Shown here: one piece after another, positions 18,106 to 26,914 of the stretch
How positions within the stretch are numbered: the first letter of the stretch is position 1
Layout of the letters: each line of letters opens with the position of its first letter
Assembly: GCF_016428595.1 (NCBI RefSeq)
Contig: NZ_JAELVQ010000018.1
Coordinates: 1-64,000, forward strand
DNA from: Snuella sedimenti
GTDB taxonomy: Bacteria; Bacteroidota; Bacteroidia; Flavobacteriales; Flavobacteriaceae
DNA length: 64,000 nt
Direction: 5' to 3'
Position numbers and translations under genes: made by a program
The notes under the pieces: model-generated
Database searches by the model: none
The model's input: the letters and a program-made list of their open reading frames with translations, nothing else
What the model was told of the DNA's origin: nothing

Positions 18106-18222
18106 TGCCTAAAAGGTGTCATTCTGAATGAAATGAAGAATCTACTGAAAAGTTGAAAACCTAATTTTATAGACTATAAGATTCTTCGCTGCGTCCTGAA
18201 TGATAAATCACTTTTCAGGCAA
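18106..18222. repeat. REP-like palindromic intergenic element
   Basis: Two imperfect inverted arms: CATTCTGAATGAAATGAAGA with AATCT on the left (18120-18143) and AGATTCTTCGCTGCGTCCTG with AATGA on the right (18179-18203). TGCCT and AGGCA lie near the outer ends. Elements ending in GTCATTCTGA..GAAGAATCT are widely scattered in Bacteroidota genomes. A related degenerate copy lies at about 39239-39356. It separates the inhibitor-like gene from the protease gene. Confidence 0.7.
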
Positions 18223-18235
18223 CTTCTTTACCTAG

Positions 18236-19357
18236 TTAGCTTTGTATTTTATTTGGATATACCCACCAAACATATTTTCCAATATTACACTGGTCATATC
18301 CTACATAGGCATAACCACCATATGGTCCCCAGTTTGTACCCCATGAATTTTTAATAATCCAGGCATTTAAGTTATCACACCATCCAACTATAATAACAGC
18401 ATGATCTATGTTGTTAGTTGAATTAGATGGATAACCATTATATACCCCACCTCCATAGCTAAAGAAAGAACTTAATCCAGCTTTCAGATAAGTTGCTACG
18501 GCTCCAAACGAATTTACCAATGATTTTATTTCGTTTACTGTGGGGAATCTCCCTGGGTATAATTGACCCCATGCACCTACTTTTACAACACTACTATTAG
18601 TTCTGCATGAGCCTTCAATTGCTGTATACCGATAATATTGTTCTAATGTTACGCCATTCCATTTCATATAATCCAATGTTCTACCGGTACTACCGCCATT
18701 ACAAGATCCTGCATCAGTACCAGAGCTTGTTCGTCCACAAGACAAAAGCTGTTGCTCAGACAAATCTACTGGACTACTAACACTCCCATATAGCTTATTA
18801 TATGTATGCTCGTAAACGGCAGCCGCAGCAAATGCCCAACAACTACCACAACTAGCCTGATTTCTTACCGGAGTAAGGATGCTTTTGTTCCAACTGCAAT
18901 AAGCAAACGGACTTATAGTAAGGTTTGAAATATTTATCGAGGTATTTGTAAATGAAAACTTAACACTTTCTACATTTGCATCCTTTAACCCTTCTAATAT
19001 TTTTTTCTCATTCTTTTTGTTTTCAAGATTTTGATTTTTTATTATTTCTTTATCTAGTTTATCTAATGGCTTTACTCCCAATAACTTTTCCTTGTCAATA
19101 TTTAAAACTTCGTTGGGAACAATTTCAAAGGTTGGTTTCTTGATTTTTTTTAAATCGTTCTTGGCCTTTTCATATTCGGCTTTACCTTTTTTGGAAAGCT
19201 TGTCGTGATTTTTGGCCATTTCTGCTTTGGATTTTACTTTGAATACGCCATTATTTTTATCTTCAAGGGGACTGTTGCCTTGAGAGAACCCTGGGGTAAT
19301 CCACAGTAATAGTAATAAAGCTGTAGCTGTTGCTAGAATAAATTTTGATGTTTTCAT
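18236..19357 (-). CDS. Papain-family (C1A) cysteine protease, secreted pro-enzyme
   Basis: 373 residues. Signal peptide 1-25 (LLLLLWITPGFSQ), a Lys/Glu-rich pro-region to about residue 150 (helical, with several short charged repeats), then the mature papain-like domain. Catalytic residues are visible: Gln167 (oxyanion hole) in VRNQASCGSCWAF, Cys173, His319 in DHAVIIVGW, and Asn337 in IIKNSWGTNWGPYGGYAYV. Conserved disulfide partners (SCNGG, CRTN) are present. There is no C-terminal sorting domain. It would be active in the periplasm or outside the cell. A chagasin-like gene lies downstream in the same direction. Papain-like enzymes with intact active sites are uncommon in free-living bacteria, but known in Bacteroidota. 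Confidence 0.95.
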   Translation of the reverse strand: MKTSKFILATATALLLLLWITPGFSQGNSPLEDKNNGVFKVKSKAEMAKNHDKLSKKGKAEYEKAKNDLKKIKKPTFEIVPNEVLNIDKEKLLGVKPLDKLDKEIIKNQNLENKKNEKKILEGLKDANVESVKFSFTNTSINISNLTISPFAYCSWNKSILTPVRNQASCGSCWAFAAAAVYEHTYNKLYGSVSSPVDLSEQQLLSCGRTSSGTDAGSCNGGSTGRTLDYMKWNGVTLEQYYRYTAIEGSCRTNSSVVKVGAWGQLYPGRFPTVNEIKSLVNSFGAVATYLKAGLSSFFSYGGGVYNGYPSNSTNNIDHAVIIVGWCDNLNAWIIKNSWGTNWGPYGGYAYVGYDQCNIGKYVWWVYPNKIQS

Positions 19358-19438
19358 GATCTCATGATTTTTTAATTAATAGCTGATTTTGTTTTAGAAG
19401 TTCCTGCAGATATTGGTAAACTTTTGTATTCGATTATT

Positions 19439-20800
19439 TTAAATTTTTACAAATTCAACACGCCTATTATTAGCTTTTCCTTCTGGGGTATTATTGTCGG
19501 AAACAGGCACACTTTCTCCCATGCCTTTAACAGTCATTCTGGAAGCATCAATGTTTAGATTTATTAGGGCTTGCTTAACAGCATTGGCTCTTTGCTCTGA
19601 TAATTGATTGTTGTGTGTTTCTGAACCGTCGCTATCGGTATGACCTTCAATTCTAAATTTTAAATCTGGGTGCTCTTGCATCATTTTAGCAATTTCATTT
19701 ATAACGCCGGATGATTCTGGTTTTATACTGGATTTATTTATGTCAAATAGAATGCCTCTGGTAACGATTTTACCATCTGTTAAAACACGATCGTAAAGCT
19801 TTTTTCCACCTTCGGCTATCCTAATATTTTTAATGGCTATGGTGAAATTTTCTTTTCCGTGGGGATGTGTGTACCCTTCGATTGAGACTTTTTTGGGCAT
19901 GAACCCTAAATTGGGAATGTTAAGGGCACGATATTCGTCAACAAAAACTTTTAATGCCCGCTTGTTAAAGGCTATAGCTATGTGCTTCCAAACGGGTTCC
20001 ATGCCCATCATGCTTTCTTCGAAATTTTTAAACTGCCTATCTTGCCCCTTTATTTTTGCATTAAGGAAAGCGCCAAAGCGATAAATGTGTAAGGGATAGT
20101 ATGTGCTTTCATTGTTTGGAAACCTACTATGTGAATTACCATCCCAAAACCGAAGTTTGAACACCTGGTTATACAGGTAATTTTTCATAATTTCCCGGTC
20201 GAAGAAGGCGTCAAATTCTATTGTGAAAACTTCAGGAAGGTATTCGTCTGTTTCCATTAATGGGGTGATAATACTTTCATTTTCCAGATTGATAATGTTT
20301 TCATTATTAAATGAAGCATTTTCGGCATTTCCTCTTATCAGATCCCAACGCGAGGGGAATTCTCCGCTTTCTTCGTGGCTTAAATCATCGTGAAAAATAA
20401 TATGGTCGCCAGCAACAAAATTGTATTTTGACCAAGGTTTATTGGTTTGGGGACTTACAGCTGTTTCTCCAACCGTTTCTATTGCACTATCACCAAATTC
20501 CGATTCGTTTTCATCATCATTGGTATTGTCATTTAATGTGTTTTCGTATTCAATACCATCCTCATTTCCTGTAGTGTCATTTTCAATGGAATCTTTATTT
20601 TTCTTAAGTTTCTTATCGACATTAAGCAACGTGTCCATTGCTTTTTCAGTTTTTTCTGTAGTTTTTTCTTCAACTTTTCTAAGAACTGTTTCTTTTGCAG
20701 CTTCTTCGGCTCTTTTCTTTATTTTTTTAAATATTTGGGCATGCGAGACAAATCCATTTAATATGCTAAATATTAAAAAGATTATAATTCTTGATTTCAT
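19439..20800 (-). CDS. OmpA-family envelope protein with charged N-terminal helix
   Basis: 453 residues from the ATG at 20800, which begins a good signal peptide (MKSRIIIFLIFSILNGFVSHAQ). An in-frame start 54 bases earlier lies inside a terminator hairpin and is rejected. After the signal comes IFKKIKKRAEEAAKETVLRKVEEKTTEKTEKAMDTLL, nearly the same as the protein at 15636-16586. Then an acidic Asn/Asp/Glu linker, a beta-rich domain (about 140-330, perhaps jelly-roll like: DHIIFHDDLSHEESGEFPSRWDL), and a C-terminal OmpA peptidoglycan-binding domain (LFDINKSSIKPESSGVINEI, FRIEGHTDSDGS, NNQLSEQRANAVKQALI, NRRVEFVKI). It probably links the outer membrane or surface to the wall. Partner unknown. 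Confidence 0.88.
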   Translation of the reverse strand: MKSRIIIFLIFSILNGFVSHAQIFKKIKKRAEEAAKETVLRKVEEKTTEKTEKAMDTLLNVDKKLKKNKDSIENDTTGNEDGIEYENTLNDNTNDDENESEFGDSAIETVGETAVSPQTNKPWSKYNFVAGDHIIFHDDLSHEESGEFPSRWDLIRGNAENASFNNENIINLENESIITPLMETDEYLPEVFTIEFDAFFDREIMKNYLYNQVFKLRFWDGNSHSRFPNNESTYYPLHIYRFGAFLNAKIKGQDRQFKNFEESMMGMEPVWKHIAIAFNKRALKVFVDEYRALNIPNLGFMPKKVSIEGYTHPHGKENFTIAIKNIRIAEGGKKLYDRVLTDGKIVTRGILFDINKSSIKPESSGVINEIAKMMQEHPDLKFRIEGHTDSDGSETHNNQLSEQRANAVKQALINLNIDASRMTVKGMGESVPVSDNNTPEGKANNRRVEFVKI

Positions 20801-20824
20801 GACTAACAATTTAGATTTAATAAA

Positions 20825-20864
20825 AAAGGGAATAATTACTTTTTTAATTTTCATTATTCCCTTT
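20825..20864 (-). terminator. Rho-independent terminator after the sorting-domain remnant
   Basis: A 12-bp perfect stem (AAAGGGAATAAT and complement) with a 16-base loop. On the minus strand it ends in CCCTTTTTTATT. It lies 22 bases after the stop of the remnant at 20886-21032 and before the OmpA gene, so it ended the lost upstream gene. Confidence 0.8.
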
Positions 20865-20885
20865 ACTCCAATTAATAGCTTCTTT

Positions 20886-21032
20886 TTATTTTTTTAGTTT
20901 GAATGATTTTATAATTTTATTGTCTAGCATGATATTAAATGTGTATTTGCCCGGTTTTAAATGGTCAATACTTAAGTAGATGTTATTTAATTTATTACTT
21001 TGAGGCGCTATTTCATCATTCTCAACTAGCAT
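20886..21032 (-). pseudogene. Remnant: C-terminal sorting-like domain of a lost secreted protein
   Basis: An open frame of 48 codons from an ATG at 21032 to TAA at 20886, with a few more open codons upstream to a stop. The peptide ends YLSIDHLKPGKYTFNIMLDN followed by KIIKSFKLKK. This is the pattern of the last part of type IX secretion (T9SS type A) sorting domains: L-x-x-G-x-Y, hydrophobic strand, short turn, then a basic C-terminal strand. A full terminator follows. The body of the protein is missing; only about 130 bp separate it from the hybrid sensor gene. It may be an intact small gene, but a deleted cargo gene fits better. Confidence 0.55.
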
Positions 21033-21109
21033 ATTACTTATCAATCAAATAGAAGTTTGGGAAATGTGGGAGACTAAATTACTATTAGTGAGCGTAATAC
21101 CCTGTAATA

Positions 21110-21139
21110 TATGTAACAAAGTTTAAAACATATGTAACA
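21110..21139. promoter_or_regulatory. Two direct repeats TATGTAACA exactly 21 bp apart
   Basis: TATGTAACA occurs at 21110-21118 and 21131-21139, each preceded by A or CA. The 21-bp period equals two helical turns, the spacing usual for dimeric AraC-type regulators. They lie directly after the stop of the hybrid sensor/AraC protein and before the truncated target remnant. Inference: an operator for that regulator. Confidence 0.4.
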
Positions 21140-21162
21140 CACATATGGAAAGTGTTTCTTTT

Positions 21163-24100
21163 TTACTTGGAGAGATATTCTGAAGGTGTACAGTGGTATA
21201 TTTCTTTAAAGCATTTAGAAAAATAGGAAGGGGAGCTAAAGCCTACTGAATATGTGATTTCAGAAATGCTACTATGGTTTTTCTCCAGTAATTTTTTTGC
21301 CAGTTTTAAGCGTTCCATTCTAATAAATTCTGTTGTAGTCATTCCAATTAAGGCATTCAACTTTCTATGAAGTTGCATACGGCTCATCAGCATTTTTTCA
21401 CTTAAAAGTGTGGCATTAAAATTGGCATGTGTAATGTGGTCGTTTAAAATATTTTTTAATTTCGTTATAAACTGTTGGTCGGTTCTGGAATTAACAACAT
21501 CTTTTAATTCATATGAGTTACTGTATCGTTTTTGTAGTTTATGTCTTAGTTCAATAAGCTTTTGAATGCGTACTTTAATTTTTTCACTGTTAAAGGGTTT
21601 TGTGATATAATCATCTGCGCCGGTTTTTAAGCCTTCAATTTCGTTTTTATCACCACTTTTGGCCGTTAATAGAATAATTGGTATATGACTAGTACGTTCA
21701 TCATTTTTTAAAGTTTTGCATAGTTGAAGCCCGTCTGTTTTAGGCATCATGATGTCACTAATAATAATATCGGGGATATGTTTTAAGGCTCTTTTTATAC
21801 CTTGTTTTCCATTAGATGATTCAATAATATTGTATTCTTCTTTGAATATGGATCGAATAAATTGTCTTATGTCCTTATCATCTTCAACTATTTGTAATAC
21901 GTACTTTTCTTTACCAGTCGCTATTTCTTTTTTGGTTATAGTTTGATCATAGTTAAGGTGCTTTTCTTTTCTGAAAGGTTTAGGCTCTCGCTCATTAATC
22001 TCTGATGTGCTAAAGTATGAGCGTTCTATTGGGAGGGTTACAGTAAATTGAATTTCATCTTCATTAATGGCATGGGCTACTATGTTTCCATGTGATAAGA
22101 TTGCTAATTCTTTTACCAATGACAAGCCTATGCCAACGCCATCAACATTTTTGTTTTTTTGGTAAAAACGCTTGAACAATTTACTTATTTCAGAATTTTT
22201 AAGGGTGTTTCCATTATTTATGGTTGTTATAATTGCCTGTCCTTGATGGCATGTTGATTCAAAGTGTATTTTACCTTTTTTTGGTGTGTATTTCACGGCA
22301 TTGGATAATAAATTGGAAACAATTTTTTCGATAACGTCTTTATCAAACCAAGCTTGATGCATTGCTGCGATTTTAAAAGTAAACGTTATGTCTTTTTCTT
22401 CGGCCTTGTATGCAAATCCATCAATTAATTGCTTTAATAATGTTGTTAGGTTGCCTTTATTTACCGAAAGGTTTAAGTTACCGGTTTCTAACTTGGACAG
22501 GTCTAATAACTGATCTACCAAGCTCAATAAACGTTTAGAATTGCGTTGTACAAGTGTAAGATCCTGTTTATCCTTGCTTGTTAACTTCGGGTTGTTTAAT
22601 TGCTTTTCGACTGGGCCTGTAATTAAAGTAAGGGGTGTTCTAAATTCGTGTGATAGGTTGGTATAGAGCCTCGTTTTTAATTTGTTTAATTTCTTTAAGC
22701 GCATTGTTTCTTTGTGCTCAAATTCTAATTGCATTTTTATATGCCATCGCCATTTTAAATAGTAATATATACTATATGATGCAACTAAAAATAGTAGCGC
22801 ATAAATAATAATAGCACCTCTACTAAAGTACCAGGGTTGTTTAATTATAAAGGAATAAGTGATTGGTGTTTCATTCCAAACACCATCATAGTTACTCGAA
22901 ATAACCTTAAAAGTATAGTTGTTTGGAGGTAGGTTTGTATAATGGGCTATGTTTTTGTTTTTAGATGCAATCCAATCATTATCATGATTTACAAGCTGGT
23001 ACTTAAAGAAATTACGTTCTGGTTGGGAAAAGTGTAAACTGGAAAAAGTGAATGTTATTGTATTTTGATCATAGTTTAGCTCTAAATCACTTGTTAGAGA
23101 TTGTTCATTGGAAAAAACTTCAAGCTTCGTAATAACGGTTCTGGGTTTTACGGTGTTGTATGATAGCTGTTCAGGGTTAAACCAATTAATACCTTCAAGA
23201 CCACCAAAATATAGTGTCCCTTTCGAATCTTTAAAGTATGCGCCTGTGTTAAACTCGCTACCTTGTAACCCGTCGTAAAAACTAAAGTTTTCGAAGTTTT
23301 GGTCAGTTTCTGTATTGTCAAATTTACTAATCCCTTTGTTGGTACTTAACCATAACGATCCTTTGTCGTCCGGCAAAATACCATAGACTACATCGTTAGG
23401 AAGGCCATCCTTTTGGGTGTAGGTTTTAACTGTATTTTTAATAATATCGTATTTTTTAATGCCTGCTCCATTGGTGCCAACCCATAGGGTGTTATTTAGG
23501 TAGAGTAGAGACTTTACTTTATAATCTAAGCCGTTTACTTTTGATATTTTACTTGTACTTTTATTCAATTTAAACACACCGTCATTGTCTGTGCCTATCC
23601 ATAAAATACTATCATTTTCTTTAACTAAGGCTCTAATATTGTTTGAGGTAAGGGCAGAGTTTTCTTTGCTATACTTTTTGATAAAACCTTTGTTTTTATC
23701 AAATAAAATGATGCCGTACCGTTCTGTACACAACCATCTTGTGTTTAGTGACTCTTCAACAATGCACCATATTGTAAGGTTGTCGCATTTTGAATAGTTT
23801 TTGATTTTTCCTGTATCATCAATAATATTGAGCCCATATCCTTGATGTCCTACCCAGAGCTCGTTGTCAAAATAATTTAAGCTGATAATTCTGTTACTGT
23901 TTAACGAGGAGTTGTTGGAAGTGAGTGTTTTGTAACTTTCGTTTTTAGCATCAACATAAGTTAATCCTTTGCCAGAAGTCCCTATCCAAAGGTTTCCCTT
24001 GTTGTCGGTTGTTATACTTCTAACCATATCTACATTAACACTTTTGGGAACTTGGTTATTTGTAAGGATGTTAAATTTTATTAAATGTTCGTCATAGTAA

Positions 24101-25095
24101 CTGGCTCCTGTTCCATCGGAGCCAAACCATATAATACCAGTAGTATCTTCGTAGAGACAAAGCATGTCGTTATAATGTATGGCAAACGGGTTATTTTTAT
24201 TGGCCTTGAAATTAGTTACCGTTTTTGACTTTAAGTCCATTAAGTACACACCATTGCCATAAGTTGCAATCCATAAGCGATCTTTAGAGTCGACCAAAAG
24301 ATCTTCAACATTAAGATTGGATGGTAATTTAGCATGGTTAAGTTTTACAATGCTGTCTGTGTTGTAAGGTTTATAAAATAAGCCCGCTCCATAAGTTCCA
24401 ATCCAAAGGTTTCCATTTGGCGTTTTTTCAATACTGCTAAAATTGGTGTTTTCAATAGTTAGAGTTTTGTAGGTACTACCGTTATATAAATATATTGCCC
24501 CCGAACATGTTATAATTAATCCGTTATCTGTTTCTATATAATCGTAAACAGTTTTATTGGTGTCTTTGGTTTTGAAGACTTGTAGGGTGTCCTTTGTTTT
24601 ATGGTCTATTTTGAATAAACCTTTGTCGTAGGAACCAATGTATAAGTTTAAGTTTTTGTCTTGAAAAATGGAACTGGCATTATAAGGAAGGTTTATGTGT
24701 TTAAAGGTATCGTTTTGTGGTTGATATAATTCCAGTTTACCTGAATGCGTTATTATCCACAATCTATTTTGTTTATCAATGTATATTTTACCTAGTTTAC
24801 TAAACGTAGCCCGTGTTATGTCTTCAAACTGCTTATTGTAATGTGAAAAACTTCTACCATCATATTTATTTAAGCCATCTTGTGTTGCTAGCCATAAATA
24901 ACCTATACTGTCCTGAGCAATGCTTATAACACTGTTTTGGGATAATCCATCGCTTATAGTTAGTGTTTTAAAAGCAAATTGTTTGGATATAGGGAGTGTG
25001 TCTTGATATTTGTTCAATAAGTTTTGGGTATTTATTGAAAATGAACAAGCAATTGTAAGGATAATAAAGAATTTAATATTTAAACCTGTTAACAT
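21163..25095 (-). CDS. Hybrid two-component system regulator (HTCS, SusR/BT-type)
   Basis: 1310 residues. Order: signal peptide; about 14 Reg_prop/two-component propeller repeats forming two seven-bladed beta propellers in the periplasm (repeated SxxDxxGxLWxGTxGxGL motifs); a Y_Y_Y domain (about 690-755); one membrane helix near 765-785; HisKA with His816 in LSHEFRTPLTL; HATPase (NLLSNAVKYTPKKG, GVGIGLSLVKEL); receiver domain with Asp1114 in IIISDIMMPKTDG and the TKPF Lys; and a C-terminal AraC helix-turn-helix (ISEITYSVGFSSPSYFSKCFKEIYHCTPSEYL). Such proteins sense oligosaccharides and switch on nearby utilisation genes. Here no SusCD is adjacent; the genes downstream are a truncated secreted protein, OmpA and a protease. 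Confidence 0.96.
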   Translation of the reverse strand: MLTGLNIKFFIILTIACSFSINTQNLLNKYQDTLPISKQFAFKTLTISDGLSQNSVISIAQDSIGYLWLATQDGLNKYDGRSFSHYNKQFEDITRATFSKLGKIYIDKQNRLWIITHSGKLELYQPQNDTFKHINLPYNASSIFQDKNLNLYIGSYDKGLFKIDHKTKDTLQVFKTKDTNKTVYDYIETDNGLIITCSGAIYLYNGSTYKTLTIENTNFSSIEKTPNGNLWIGTYGAGLFYKPYNTDSIVKLNHAKLPSNLNVEDLLVDSKDRLWIATYGNGVYLMDLKSKTVTNFKANKNNPFAIHYNDMLCLYEDTTGIIWFGSDGTGASYYDEHLIKFNILTNNQVPKSVNVDMVRSITTDNKGNLWIGTSGKGLTYVDAKNESYKTLTSNNSSLNSNRIISLNYFDNELWVGHQGYGLNIIDDTGKIKNYSKCDNLTIWCIVEESLNTRWLCTERYGIILFDKNKGFIKKYSKENSALTSNNIRALVKENDSILWIGTDNDGVFKLNKSTSKISKVNGLDYKVKSLLYLNNTLWVGTNGAGIKKYDIIKNTVKTYTQKDGLPNDVVYGILPDDKGSLWLSTNKGISKFDNTETDQNFENFSFYDGLQGSEFNTGAYFKDSKGTLYFGGLEGINWFNPEQLSYNTVKPRTVITKLEVFSNEQSLTSDLELNYDQNTITFTFSSLHFSQPERNFFKYQLVNHDNDWIASKNKNIAHYTNLPPNNYTFKVISSNYDGVWNETPITYSFIIKQPWYFSRGAIIIYALLFLVASYSIYYYLKWRWHIKMQLEFEHKETMRLKKLNKLKTRLYTNLSHEFRTPLTLITGPVEKQLNNPKLTSKDKQDLTLVQRNSKRLLSLVDQLLDLSKLETGNLNLSVNKGNLTTLLKQLIDGFAYKAEEKDITFTFKIAAMHQAWFDKDVIEKIVSNLLSNAVKYTPKKGKIHFESTCHQGQAIITTINNGNTLKNSEISKLFKRFYQKNKNVDGVGIGLSLVKELAILSHGNIVAHAINEDEIQFTVTLPIERSYFSTSEINEREPKPFRKEKHLNYDQTITKKEIATGKEKYVLQIVEDDKDIRQFIRSIFKEEYNIIESSNGKQGIKRALKHIPDIIISDIMMPKTDGLQLCKTLKNDERTSHIPIILLTAKSGDKNEIEGLKTGADDYITKPFNSEKIKVRIQKLIELRHKLQKRYSNSYELKDVVNSRTDQQFITKLKNILNDHITHANFNATLLSEKMLMSRMQLHRKLNALIGMTTTEFIRMERLKLAKKLLEKNHSSISEITYSVGFSSPSYFSKCFKEIYHCTPSEYLSK

Positions 25096-25346
25096 GAGGT
25101 TGATTAATACTTATAGTTGGCTAATAGTGAAAAACTAAATAAACACTAGTTCATTAAAGTTAGTGAATTTTTATATAATAATTTGATTCAAAGTATATTG
25201 TGTGGATAATGTCCTGTTATTTTGTTGTTTTAGGATACGACACAATTGCAATAATGTCTTTTATATTTTTATGTAAGGAAAAGATTATTGTAAGACTAAT
25301 TTCTAAATAATTTTAAAAATTAAATATTTTAGCTACATTAGTATTC

Positions 25347-25847
25347 ATGAATGAAATTATTGGATCTACACTTAAAACACTTCAGAAGTCTAAATATTTG
25401 TTAGAGAGATTAACAGATTCGCAACTATGCGATACCTCTATAGCTCCATATTATTCTAGTATAGGAACGCATCTTAGGCATATTCTGGATTTTTATGATT
25501 GCATTTTGAATATCAATACAGACCATAAAATTGATTTAACGGCCAGACGTAGAAATAAAGCAGTTGAATCTAGCTGTGATACTGCACAGGAATATTTGAA
25601 CGCTATAGTAGATGCAATAAAGGTTGCAGATTTTAATATGGATGGGAACGTGCGTGTGTTGGACGATTTAGGTTTAGGAATAATAGAAATTACTTATACA
25701 TATGGTGCTTTATTTTCGCAGGCCAATAGCCATACAATTCACCACTATGCCATAATAAACTATATATTGAAGGGGTTGAATATTGCTTTTAAAGATTCTG
25801 ACTTTGGATATAACCCAACCACGCCCAAACAAACAACCTTGAACTAA
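25347..25847 (+). CDS. DinB-like four-helix protein
   Basis: 166 residues. It fits the DinB/YfiT metal-binding four-helix bundle: IGTHLRHILDFYD carries the first His pair, and SQANSHTIHHYAIINYIL carries the last His triplet. In the family these His residues bind a divalent metal; enzymatic roles vary (thiol-dependent transfer, damage-induced proteins) and cannot be told here. It stands alone on the plus strand, converging with the DUF6095 gene by a 4-base overlap. The 251 bases upstream (25096-25346) are AT-rich with no recognised promoter. Confidence 0.75.
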   Translation: MNEIIGSTLKTLQKSKYLLERLTDSQLCDTSIAPYYSSIGTHLRHILDFYDCILNINTDHKIDLTARRRNKAVESSCDTAQEYLNAIVDAIKVADFNMDGNVRVLDDLGLGIIEITYTYGALFSQANSHTIHHYAIINYILKGLNIAFKDSDFGYNPTTPKQTTLN

Positions 25848-26080
25848 GGTTTCTTTTTAAACATACTGTCTAAGATTGTATTTATACCTTTAAAACCTAA
25901 GTAGACTGCTAGTCCACAAATGATTATGGATATAATTAAAAGTGGAATGTGAAATGGTTTGTCCTTATTACTAAGTACAATATACAAAAGGGTAGGACCC
26001 GTAAACATGAGGACTAAAGTTACGCCCATAGTTTTTAAGCCTTTAGCAAGAATGTCTTTGTCTGTTTTGTCAGTTTCCAT
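25844..26080 (-). CDS. Small membrane protein, DUF6095-like
   Basis: 78 residues from the ATG at 26080 (METDKTDKDILAKGLKTMG). Two membrane segments: VTLVLMFTGPTLLYIVLS and IPLLIISIIICGLAVYLGF, followed by a short basic tail (FKKKP). An in-frame start 30 bases earlier would overlap murQ further and gives no extra conserved sequence. The gene overlaps the end of murQ by 11 bases and is translated with it. Found next to murQ in many Flavobacteriaceae as far as I recall; role unknown. Confidence 0.7.
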   Translation of the reverse strand: METDKTDKDILAKGLKTMGVTLVLMFTGPTLLYIVLSNKDKPFHIPLLIISIIICGLAVYLGFKGINTILDSMFKKKP

Positions 26081-26888
26081 TATTGTAGTTTTGTATTGCG
26101 AGACGAACACTTTTATATTTTTTTAAAAGTTTTGAAGCTTCGTTTTCTGAAATGTTTAAGGCTTTCATGATCATTTTTGTGCCACGATTTACCAGTTTAT
26201 TATTGCTAAGTTGCATATCTACCATTTTGTTGCCTTTTATATGTCCTAATTGGATCATGGTAGTGGTTGTTATCATATTGAGAACAAGCTTTTGAGCAGT
26301 ACCCGCTTTCATTCTTGAACTCCCAGTAACAAATTCTGGACCAACGATAACTTCAATAGGATATTTTGAAACTTTTGAAAGCGGACTGTTTTTGTTACAG
26401 GTTATACAGCCAGTTAAAATATTGTTCTCATTACAATTTTCTAAGGCAGCAATTACATAAGGAGTTGTTCCAGAAGCAGCTATACCAACTACAACGTCGT
26501 TTTCACTTATATTGTATGCTTTTAAGTCTTTCCAACCTTGGGAAATGGAGTCTTCAGCAAATTCTACAGCATTTCTAATTGCAGTATCACCTCCAGCAAT
26601 GATTCCAATAACCAAATTGGGAGATACACCAAAGGTAGGCGGACACTCTGATGCATCTAAGATACCCAAGCGGCCACTAGTTCCAGCACCTATATAGAAT
26701 AACCGTCCACCTTGTTTTAATTTCTCTACGGTTTGTGTTATTAGAGACTCTATTTGCGGTAAGGCTTTTTCAACAGCAAGAGGTACTGTTTTATCTTCAT
26801 TGTTTATATTCTTAAGTAATTCATTTACAGACATCTTTTCCAGATGGTCGTAGTTAGAATCCTGTTCTGTTGTTTTTGTAAAACTCAT
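26070..26888 (-). CDS. murQ: N-acetylmuramic acid 6-phosphate etherase
   Basis: 272 residues. It cleaves the lactyl ether of MurNAc 6-phosphate to GlcNAc 6-phosphate and lactate during cell-wall recycling. The SIS-domain signature is clear: RLFYIGAGTSGRLGILDASECPPTFG, IAGGDTAIRNAVEFAEDS, VVGIAASGTTPYVIAAL, and GPEFVTGSSRMKAGTAQKLVLNMITT, which is specific for MurQ. The length is slightly short of the 300-residue enzymes and typical for Bacteroidota. It is followed by DUF6095 with an 11-base overlap. The usual MurNAc transporter or kinase is not adjacent. Confidence 0.95.
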   Translation of the reverse strand: MSFTKTTEQDSNYDHLEKMSVNELLKNINNEDKTVPLAVEKALPQIESLITQTVEKLKQGGRLFYIGAGTSGRLGILDASECPPTFGVSPNLVIGIIAGGDTAIRNAVEFAEDSISQGWKDLKAYNISENDVVVGIAASGTTPYVIAALENCNENNILTGCITCNKNSPLSKVSKYPIEVIVGPEFVTGSSRMKAGTAQKLVLNMITTTTMIQLGHIKGNKMVDMQLSNNKLVNRGTKMIMKALNISENEASKLLKKYKSVRLAIQNYNNGN

Positions 26889-26914
26889 AATTCAAAAATA
26901 AGAATTATGAGCTT

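Noticed and set aside
20801-20854. Longer N-terminus for the OmpA protein (start at 20854)
   Set aside because: The extra start lies in a terminator hairpin, and the downstream ATG at 20800 opens a proper signal peptide.
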